Part shown: positions 35,885 through 42,606 of the stretch, piece after piece
Layout of the letters: each line of letters begins with the position of its first letter
Numbering within the stretch: position 1 is the stretch's first letter
NCBI RefSeq assembly: GCF_009939005.1
Contig: NZ_JAACJS010000002.1
Span: 340,646-404,645, forward strand
DNA length: 64,000 bases
Source of the DNA: Sediminibacterium roseum
GTDB lineage: Bacteria; Bacteroidota; Bacteroidia; Chitinophagales; Chitinophagaceae
Direction: 5' to 3'
Notes under the pieces: model-generated
What the model was told of the DNA's origin: nothing
Database searches by the model: none
The model's input: only the letters and a program-made list of their open reading frames with translations
Position numbers and translations under genes: made by a program

Positions 35885-36535
35885 TCAGATGTTAACGATG
35901 CCGTTCTTGATGGCAAAAATAGCGAGGCCCACGCGGGTTTTCACATCCAGTTTCTTGAACAGGTTGTCGCGGTAGGTATCGATGGTGCGCGGGCTGAGGC
36001 ACATTTCATCAGCGATCTCCTTGTAGGTTTTTTCGGTGCAGATCCATTTTAAGAAAGTGGATTCGTTTTCCGACAAACTGTTCAGGGCCGCGGTATCACT
36101 GTCTATCACATCTTCGTGGTTGATGTAATGCATCAGTTTGTTGCTCACCAGTTCATTGATAAAATACCCGCTGTCGCGGATGCTGTCGAGCGCGTCTTTG
36201 AAAACTTTTGGCTTGCTGTCTTTGAGTATATAGCCACGCGCACCATTTTTCAGCATGCGTATGATGGCGGTATCGTTCTCGAGCATGCTCAGCACGAGCA
36301 CTTTTGTTTGCGGGAGGTTGTTCTTGATCCAGCCGGAAGTTTCGTAACCATCCATCACCGGCATGGTGATGTCTAACAAAACGATATCGGGCGGAGTTTT
36401 TGTTTTTACCTTTTCGATGAACTGCTTGCCGTTATTGGCTTCCATTACAACTTTGAAACCTTCAAAAGAATTGATGATGGCGGCGAGCCCGGTTCTCAAC
36501 AGTTCATGATCATCAACTAACGCAACGAAAGTCAT
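35885..36535 (-). CDS. NarL/LuxR-family response regulator
   Basis: The 216-aa protein has a receiver domain with D8/D9, phospho-acceptor Asp55 (LLDITMPVMDG), and the Lys of LKDSKPK, then a LuxR-type HTH (about 150-212; FLKWICTEKTYKEIADEMCLSPRTIDTYRDNLFKKL). Its start overlaps the kinase stop by four bases, so the pair is coupled. It ends 53 bp before the porZ start, with no terminator between, so read-through into porZ is likely. Targets are unknown. Confidence 0.93.
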   Translation of the reverse strand: MTFVALVDDHELLRTGLAAIINSFEGFKVVMEANNGKQFIEKVKTKTPPDIVLLDITMPVMDGYETSGWIKNNLPQTKVLVLSMLENDTAIIRMLKNGARGYILKDSKPKVFKDALDSIRDSGYFINELVSNKLMHYINHEDVIDSDTAALNSLSENESTFLKWICTEKTYKEIADEMCLSPRTIDTYRDNLFKKLDVKTRVGLAIFAIKNGIVNI

Positions 36536-37323
36536 AGGAGAAGCGATTTAGGTTTAATATACAAAGTTATGGTAGTTCCGCTACCTGGCGCGCTTTTAAC
36601 ATCTACCGTAGCATTGATGGTTTTGGCGCGGTTGATGATGTTCTGCAACCCGATGCCCGAACGCTCCTCGTTGAGCAGGGCGGTATCGAAACCAATGCCA
36701 TTGTCGCTGATGGTAACCACCGTCGTCTCCGCTTCATTGTTGATCGACACATCGATCTTGCTTGCCGCGGCATGCTTGATGATGTTGTTGATGATCTCCT
36801 GTATCATTCGGTAAATGATGATGTCGGTGTTCACATCCAGGATGTGAAAATGATCGGAAGTGTGGAACGAAGTGCTGAACCGGCCCGTTTTCTCCAGCGA
36901 AACAAGCAATTGCCTGATCGATTCGATGATGCCGATGTTGTGGATGCGGTTGTTCTGTAAATTATGGCTCAGGTCGCGGAGGTCTTTGATGGCTTTGCCG
37001 AGGAGGTCATCCGTCTGGTTGAATTTGGCTTCGGGAACCGCATCGCCGAAAGTATTGAGGTTGAGGCGCGCCAGGCTCAGGATCTGCCCGATGTTGTCGT
37101 GGATCTCCTGGCTGATGTAAGCAAAGGCCTGTTCCTGGATCTCGAGTTGGGTCTTGAGAAGGGTTTGTTCAAAGCGGTTGCGCATTTCCTCTTTCTCTTC
37201 GCGGTTCTTGCGCTGGCGCCTGAGAAACACGAATACGATCAATAATACAAAACTACCTATCAGGATGAAAAATACAGAAGCAACGACGATCGTTATGAGG
37301 ATATCTTCTTGTTGTTTCGGCAT
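36532..37323 (-). CDS. Sensor histidine kinase, HisKA_3 (NarX-like) type
   Basis: The 263-aa kinase has one TM helix (about 9-34), a coiled-coil (about 36-66), a dimerisation/phospho-acceptor helix (AYISQEIHDNIGQILSLARL, His75) and a HATPase_c domain (IIYRMIQEIINNIIKHA, SDNGIGFD, RSGIGLQNIINRA). It has no sensor domain of its own, so the signal probably comes from a partner. The partner could be the seven-helix protein encoded just upstream, whose gene overlaps this one by 31 bases. Confidence 0.92.
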   Translation of the reverse strand: MPKQQEDILITIVVASVFFILIGSFVLLIVFVFLRRQRKNREEKEEMRNRFEQTLLKTQLEIQEQAFAYISQEIHDNIGQILSLARLNLNTFGDAVPEAKFNQTDDLLGKAIKDLRDLSHNLQNNRIHNIGIIESIRQLLVSLEKTGRFSTSFHTSDHFHILDVNTDIIIYRMIQEIINNIIKHAAASKIDVSINNEAETTVVTISDNGIGFDTALLNEERSGIGLQNIINRAKTINATVDVKSAPGSGTTITLYIKPKSLLL

Positions 37324-37949
37324 AGGTAAAATGCGATGCAGAATGAGCTGTATAAAATTACGTTTAGACTGTGATTGATGATCCCATAGATTCTCACGCC
37401 CTGTGCCTGCAGGTCGTTGCTGCGTAAATATTCAAACAAGGCGTTTATGATCACTGATCCAAGGTAAAAAATAAGCAATCCGCTCGAGATCCAGAAAAAT
37501 GGTTGCTTCGACAGCTGCTGGTCTATCTTGTCTGGCAATACCGATTCATAAAAATAGCAGCAACAGCATACAACAATAAAAAAAGAACCGAGTAAGAAAG
37601 TGTAGGTGTTGAATGTTTTATTAAAGCCCTGTACAAAAAGCATGTTCAGTACCACGAGCACGATAAAGGTTGGAACAAAAACCAGGATCATTTTTTTCAG
37701 CACCGGCTTTTTGAAATGCTGGTAAAAAAGCATGCTGTAAAACAGGAACTCTAACGTGGTAAACACGTTATACATAGCATAGTTGCGTATTACCTTAGAT
37801 AAATACCACCATCCTACAAGTTCGATCAGTACTGTGGTCAATAAAAAAGGAATAAAATAGAGTATTATTTTATTCCTTTTCCGTGTATAAAGAAATATTG
37901 CGACCAACAGACTTATGATCTGGAAATATAAGTCTATCGAAAATAGCAT
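37293..37949 (-). CDS. Seven-helix membrane protein of unknown function
   Basis: The 218-aa protein has seven predicted TM helices (about 5-22, 28-48, 57-77, 86-108, 115-138, 150-172, 187-210) and short loops. Helix 5 carries four consecutive Cys. No family is recognised. It overlaps the kinase gene by 31 bases and starts 5 bases after the lipoprotein stop, which fixes it in the operon. A role as membrane sensor for the sensor-less kinase is a reasonable inference. Confidence 0.8.
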   Translation of the reverse strand: MLFSIDLYFQIISLLVAIFLYTRKRNKIILYFIPFLLTTVLIELVGWWYLSKVIRNYAMYNVFTTLEFLFYSMLFYQHFKKPVLKKMILVFVPTFIVLVVLNMLFVQGFNKTFNTYTFLLGSFFIVVCCCCYFYESVLPDKIDQQLSKQPFFWISSGLLIFYLGSVIINALFEYLRSNDLQAQGVRIYGIINHSLNVILYSSFCIAFYLCRNNKKISS

Positions 37950-37954
37950 TATGC

Positions 37955-38467
37955 TTATGGGAAGATTTGGCCGTGATTTAAAAATTGATCCGGATCTGCA
38001 GTGATGTCATCTGGCCCGTCTTTCCTTGTGCTTCCGTTAGATGAAGCGCTCGGAATTTTATTGCCTGTAAAGAATACGGTCAGTTTGCCCCAGTCTTTTG
38101 AACTTACCGGTGCCGCCCCTCTTCCATAAACGCCAAAGTTTACGTAAATAACATCCGACTTGTATTTTGTCTGTAATCCCTGGATAAATGAGATCAGGTC
38201 TTTTGCAGAAAATGCAACGGATTGCGCCTGGTCGCCTTCGCCATACTTTTTGCTGTAGTTAGCAGCAAGCGCTGATGCGTAGGTAGACGGAATAGAGCCC
38301 GCATAATGGCCCAAACCTGCGGTTCCAACCACAGCCCCTTCGGCTACTACTGTTGTATTGTTCTGGTTATCAGTTGTAGCGGCAACCTCATCTTTCTGGC
38401 ACGAAACCAGGAAAACAACCGCCATCGCCATCATTACTGGTGCTGAAATAAAGGAGAATTTTTTCAT
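37955..38467 (-). CDS. Hypothetical lipoprotein, first gene of the signalling operon
   Basis: The 170-aa protein has a lipoprotein signal peptide (lipobox FLVSC, Cys about 23) and a Thr/Asn-rich linker. The mature part has no domain I know; GLGHYAGSIPSTYASALAANYSKKYG and DVIYVNFGVYG are its most structured-looking segments. It is followed after 5 bp by the seven-helix gene. A periplasmic or surface ligand-binding role for the signalling module is possible but unproven. Confidence 0.75.
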   Translation of the reverse strand: MKKFSFISAPVMMAMAVVFLVSCQKDEVAATTDNQNNTTVVAEGAVVGTAGLGHYAGSIPSTYASALAANYSKKYGEGDQAQSVAFSAKDLISFIQGLQTKYKSDVIYVNFGVYGRGAAPVSSKDWGKLTVFFTGNKIPSASSNGSTRKDGPDDITADPDQFLNHGQIFP

Positions 38468-38778
38468 TGCTTATGTTTTTATGCCTATCAGCCTTTCGTT
38501 TATACTCTGAATCGGTAAAATATATGGAATGCAAGTTAATGTTTCCCTGATTTTCTTTGGGAAGTAATTTGCCCAAACCGGCTGACCTATAAATTATTGC
38601 ATTGAAAATCAATTAAATACATAGTATTTGTTGACAAAAAAACGGTGTTTCTCCCAACAAAAATACCGTGAAAACACCGTGGTAAAACTACTGGATTTGG
38701 GACAGGCCGGCCCTCAAATAGCCTTTTATGTAGAATAAAATGGTGCATTTGCACTAGGTGGGAATCAACAAAACCCAG
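38468..38778. other. Intergenic stretch upstream of the signalling operon
   Basis: No gene is visible. It contains the terminator of the ABC operon (38634-38680) and an exact minus-strand TAnnTTTG match (TATTTTTG, 38658-38665) inside the hairpin loop, which may be chance. No other convincing element was found. Confidence 0.5.
38634..38680 (-). terminator. Terminator of the ABC transporter operon
   Basis: On the minus strand a 9-bp stem (38680-38672 with 38650-38642) with a 21-nt loop is followed by seven T. It lies about 100 bp after the permease stop. Confidence 0.65.
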
Positions 38779-39975
38779 TTATTTTTGAATGGGCCCCGCA
38801 ATGTATCTGCGGATAGAAAAGCGGTTTACGAGCCAGATGATCGTTAAAACTGCAACGGCCGTAAGCGCGGTATACAGTGAGGGCAGCATACTCACGTAAA
38901 TATTCTGTTTCAGCAACGCATAATGAATAAAGGCCTGTAAACCGGCGATGATCGCGAACGAAACAAGAACGATCAGTATGTTCACCGGGAAAAATTGTTT
39001 CATCAGGAAACGTCTCAGTTGTTTGGGCGATGCGCCCAGTGTGATCAGCAAAACGATCTCTTCTTTGCACGATGCGATCGTTAACTGGATAAAGAGCGTA
39101 AAGATCAGCAACGCAAAAAGCAACATCACCGCACCTGTGCCCCAGGAAATGTTCACCACAATATCCACCACCTGCCTGTAGCGGCTGAAACGAGTTTTGT
39201 CGGCATCGGTAGCCAGGTTCTTTTGTTTGAGGTATTGCACCAGCTGCGGGTTGCCGGGGTCTTTGGTGCGGATGATTACCCGCGACGGCTTTGCATCCGC
39301 ATTCTTTGCAAACTGCGTATTGCCCCAGTTCATGAATTCTTCCGGCACAAGCAACGATGAGATCCTGTCGCTGAAACCCACCACCTTTCCATTAAACGTT
39401 ACAATGCCATTGGGGCCGTACACATTCACCTTAAACACGATCATCTTCACCACCTGCTGGGTCAACTGCGGCAGGTTCTGCGAAAAGGAGAACTGGAAAT
39501 TGTAAAAATCCAGGAACATGTTGGGCGCAATGATCGGCACAAAGGATGCGCTTTCGTCCCATTTCCAGTCTTTGCTCGTAACATCTATAAAATCTTTGGG
39601 AACACTTTCAAATGCGATGTCCGTAAAAAAAGGAAACCGGTCGCTCGAGCTTTGTATCGACGCCTTGAAACGGCTCGGCGTTAACAAGCCAACTGATTCC
39701 ACGAAGGATTGCTTTTTCAGATCGCTTACCTCTGTTTCTGTTAATGTAGTGGCGCCCAGGGTTTCGTCGTTGAGCACCTTGTTCAACACCAGGAAATTGG
39801 CAACACTGTCCTGGTTGCTTTTGCTGTGCAGCAGATCATTGTAATTGGCCTGTATCTGCACCGCGGCGAGGATCAGCAGCATGGCAATGGACAAACCGAT
39901 CACCGCCATAAAAAATCTTTTACGGCCCGCGCCTGCGTGTATCAGTTTTTTCAATAAAAAATCTAGTCCCTGCAT
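38779..39975 (-). CDS. ABC transporter permease, FtsX/MacB-like
   Basis: The 398-aa protein has one N-terminal TM helix (about 20-42), a periplasmic domain (about 45-265) and three C-terminal TM helices (about 280-305, 330-352, 362-385). This is the FtsX/LolC/MacB topology, used for mechanotransmission or lipoprotein/lipid extraction rather than solute pores. The ATPase gene lies 3 bp upstream, so they form one complex. Substrate is unknown; no outer-membrane or adaptor partner is adjacent. Confidence 0.82.
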   Translation of the reverse strand: MQGLDFLLKKLIHAGAGRKRFFMAVIGLSIAMLLILAAVQIQANYNDLLHSKSNQDSVANFLVLNKVLNDETLGATTLTETEVSDLKKQSFVESVGLLTPSRFKASIQSSSDRFPFFTDIAFESVPKDFIDVTSKDWKWDESASFVPIIAPNMFLDFYNFQFSFSQNLPQLTQQVVKMIVFKVNVYGPNGIVTFNGKVVGFSDRISSLLVPEEFMNWGNTQFAKNADAKPSRVIIRTKDPGNPQLVQYLKQKNLATDADKTRFSRYRQVVDIVVNISWGTGAVMLLFALLIFTLFIQLTIASCKEEIVLLITLGASPKQLRRFLMKQFFPVNILIVLVSFAIIAGLQAFIHYALLKQNIYVSMLPSLYTALTAVAVLTIIWLVNRFSIRRYIAGPIQK

Positions 39976-39978
39976 CTG

Positions 39979-40626
39979 TTATAAAACCAGTTTTCTTGTG
40001 TATTGAAAATTGTCGTCCTCATCAAGATCTGTAATGATGAATCCTGCATTTCTTTTCCTGCATTCCGTTTCGATCAGTGCGGCGGCTTTTTTTGTGTTGT
40101 TGATATCGAGGTGACTGAAGGGTTCATCCATCACCAATAATTCAAAAGGCTGGATGAGTGCGCGCACGATAGACACCCGCTGCTGCTCGCCATAACTGCA
40201 GAGCCCTGCGCGCTGGTTGAGTATGTGTGTAACGCCGAGCGCTTCCGCCATTTCATCAATTTTTTCGGCAGGGTAATAAGGCGTTTGCAAAACTCTTTTC
40301 AGCTCGATGTTTTCCCTCGCCGTTAGATTGGGAAACAGGCGCAGGTCCTGGAAAACGATGCTGATCTTTTGTTGCCGCATTTCGGCCAGCTCATCTTCAC
40401 TTACCTGGTTCAGCGGTTTTTGCCCGATGCTGATGCGCCCTTCGTAATCGTGCCGCAGGTTATACAGGATGTGAACAAAAGTTGTTTTACCCGTGCCGCT
40501 CGGCGCTTTGATCTTAACGAATTCACCGTGCGCAAAAGAAACCGTATTGTTCCATACATCGGATCGCCGTTGGATCAAACGGTCTTTTAACGGGATGGGG
40601 ATGATATGATCGAGTTCAATATTCAT
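39979..40626 (-). CDS. ABC transporter ATP-binding protein with unusual signature and H-loop
   Basis: The ATG at 40626 (215 aa) is preferred to an upstream one at 40653. Walker A is APSGTGKTT (41-49), the Q-loop Gln is 93, and Walker B is LLVMDEP (163-169). The signature reads SYGEQQR (144-150) in place of LSGGQQR. The H-loop position, where THD is expected, reads IITDLDEDD, so the switch His seems missing. It pairs with the FtsX-like permease. It may be a slow ATPase or rely on acidic residues. Confidence 0.85.
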   Translation of the reverse strand: MNIELDHIIPIPLKDRLIQRRSDVWNNTVSFAHGEFVKIKAPSGTGKTTFVHILYNLRHDYEGRISIGQKPLNQVSEDELAEMRQQKISIVFQDLRLFPNLTARENIELKRVLQTPYYPAEKIDEMAEALGVTHILNQRAGLCSYGEQQRVSIVRALIQPFELLVMDEPFSHLDINNTKKAAALIETECRKRNAGFIITDLDEDDNFQYTRKLVL

Positions 40627-40651
40627 AAGAAAAACGCCCGGGCCGTAACGC

Positions 40652-40690
40652 AAAACGCCGAACGCATTTGCGTTAAGCGTTCGGCGTTTT
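40652..40690 (-). terminator. Terminator after the DUF4836 lipoprotein gene
   Basis: A perfect 14-bp stem (40652-40665 with 40677-40690), 11-nt loop and short T-run on the minus strand separate the DUF4836 gene from the ABC operon. Confidence 0.85.
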
Positions 40691-40710
40691 TGGTACAGCT
40701 ACAATTTTTT

Positions 40711-42456
40711 TTAGTTGGTGCGGATGATCGCCGGCACACCTCCCGGAAATAACTTCTCTTCCGCTTCTTTTTCTTTCTTCGCCTGCAAACGCATGTCAAC
40801 GGCGATATCAGTGATCAGGCTGGTAAGGGTTACAAGGCTGTTTTGTTTTTCATTCTGCATCCTTACTTCTGTTGTTGAGGTAACGGTGGTTCCATCAAAA
40901 TTATCGAAGGTGCCGATCACGTCTTTGAATGCATTTTTTACAGACAGGGCCGAGTTCTCATACTTGCCAACAGTGCCCGGTTCTTTTGTAAAAGCGTTGA
41001 TCGTTCCGGCAATGTCGAAATAAAATGCACCGGCTTTGCCTTTGAATTTATCAAGCGCATCTTTGTTGATCAAGGCTTTGCTTGTTTTGGCCATGTAGTT
41101 CACATAGGTAAGCGAATCGCTCGCGATCACGAAGTTCTTTTCATCGGCCTGCAGGTAAACGCCAAGCATCGACAACAACGCGCCTCCTTTGTAAGTGTTG
41201 TTTTGTTTCACTACGTAACCCATGCCGGCTGCGAGATCCATGATCTTGAAAAAACTTGCTTTGTCGCCAACCGGTGCGTTCATCACCATCTTACCGATCG
41301 ATCTTTTCTCCACCATGGTTTTCTCGTTGTGTTTGTTCATCGGGTCGGGACCGGCTGATGGGATGCCAAGGTCCGACACAACAACGGCAATGTGTCCTTT
41401 GAAAGATTTGTAAAGGTCGGCGCTGTTCAATCCTGCTTTTTCAAGGAATGAATTGGCGAGGCCCTCCACTTCCATTTGTTTCAGCACACCACCAAAGATC
41501 TCAGGGTTGAATGCAAACAACATTACTCCGTTGATGTTTTGTGAAGGATAGTGCTCGATCATCGACAGGTCTACCGTTGGCCCCGCGTATTTTTTCAGGA
41601 TGCCGCTTACAAGCTGGTTTGGATACGCTGTCCCTTTCATCAATATTTTTCCGTCTTCAAATGTCAGTGTTCCTGTTGCGTAGTTGTCTTTCATGAACTC
41701 CTCCAGTTTGGGCGGCTGTATCGGGAGCATAGACAATGCAGAGAGGGAACTGTTCGAGTTGGAGAACATATAGCCATCGGCTTTGTCTTTGAACATGTTG
41801 GTGAACATCTTCACATCGGCCATCGATTCGCTTACTTTTTGCGTATAAATGCGCGCCACGAGCCTTTTCACCTCGCCTTCCGCATCGGCAGGGGTAGTGG
41901 GTTGCTGGTAAACTTTTGTTGCTGTATCGAAAACGGGTTTCTGTATGTGCTGGTGCACGGTAAATGTTACCTGGTCTGCGTTCCATGCAACTATTGTTGT
42001 CTGTTTGGGAATGGAGAGGTAACTGTATTCTTTCTCTTTTACAATAGTGCCCTGTAACTCTTTGGGATGGCTCTTCAATTGTGCCTCAAACTTAGCCGCA
42101 TCTTTCAGCCCCGCAAGTACGGTGAAAGTGTTGGAAGAGCTTTTGTCTGCATTTACTTTTTGCTGCACAAACAAAAACACTTTGCTTTCCCAGTTGATGC
42201 CGGCGCTGTCTTTAACGGCGTTGAACATGGCCTTGTCTTCCGGATCGTTTCCGTCTTTAAAAATCCTGCCGATCAGTGTGTCGATGCTGATGCCGCCTTT
42301 CTGCAGTTTGTCCTTCATCTGCTCGGGGTCAAGTGCAAACACAACGCCCGCATCTTTCGGGATGTATTTCGCCTCTTTCGGCACATTGCTTTTACACGAT
42401 GAAAGCGCCACAGCAAAAACGAATGCGGGGATGAATAAGGTGAGGAGTTTTTTCAT
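40711..42456 (-). CDS. DUF4836 family lipoprotein
   Basis: The ATG at 42456 gives 581 aa with a lipoprotein signal (MKKLLTLFIP... lipobox LSSC, Cys about 20). The mature start VPKEAKYIPKDAGVVFALDPEQM is typical of the Bacteroidota DUF4836 family, whose members are large exported proteins of unknown function. No catalytic motif is visible. A Lys/Glu-rich tail (LQAKKEKEAEEKLFPGG) ends it. The gene has its own near -7 box (TAACTTTA on the minus strand, about 20 bp upstream) and terminator, so it is a single-gene unit. Confidence 0.72.
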   Translation of the reverse strand: MKKLLTLFIPAFVFAVALSSCKSNVPKEAKYIPKDAGVVFALDPEQMKDKLQKGGISIDTLIGRIFKDGNDPEDKAMFNAVKDSAGINWESKVFLFVQQKVNADKSSSNTFTVLAGLKDAAKFEAQLKSHPKELQGTIVKEKEYSYLSIPKQTTIVAWNADQVTFTVHQHIQKPVFDTATKVYQQPTTPADAEGEVKRLVARIYTQKVSESMADVKMFTNMFKDKADGYMFSNSNSSLSALSMLPIQPPKLEEFMKDNYATGTLTFEDGKILMKGTAYPNQLVSGILKKYAGPTVDLSMIEHYPSQNINGVMLFAFNPEIFGGVLKQMEVEGLANSFLEKAGLNSADLYKSFKGHIAVVVSDLGIPSAGPDPMNKHNEKTMVEKRSIGKMVMNAPVGDKASFFKIMDLAAGMGYVVKQNNTYKGGALLSMLGVYLQADEKNFVIASDSLTYVNYMAKTSKALINKDALDKFKGKAGAFYFDIAGTINAFTKEPGTVGKYENSALSVKNAFKDVIGTFDNFDGTTVTSTTEVRMQNEKQNSLVTLTSLITDIAVDMRLQAKKEKEAEEKLFPGGVPAIIRTN

Positions 42457-42544
42457 AAGGAATGTGAGGTTTGTGTATGTAAAGTTAGAGCTTGCCACTA
42501 ACAAAACCTAACAACCATCGCTATTTGGGAGCCGGCACGGCATT

Positions 42545-42580
42545 AAAAAAAACGAAAGGTACCATTGCTGATACCTTTCG
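42545..42580 (-). terminator. Terminator of the GH3/serine-hydrolase gene
   Basis: A 9-bp stem (42553-42561 with 42572-42580), 10-nt loop and eight T on the minus strand follow the stop by about 25 bp. Confidence 0.88.
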
Positions 42581-42606
42581 CCGTATTGCGGGGATGAACG
42601 CGGAAT

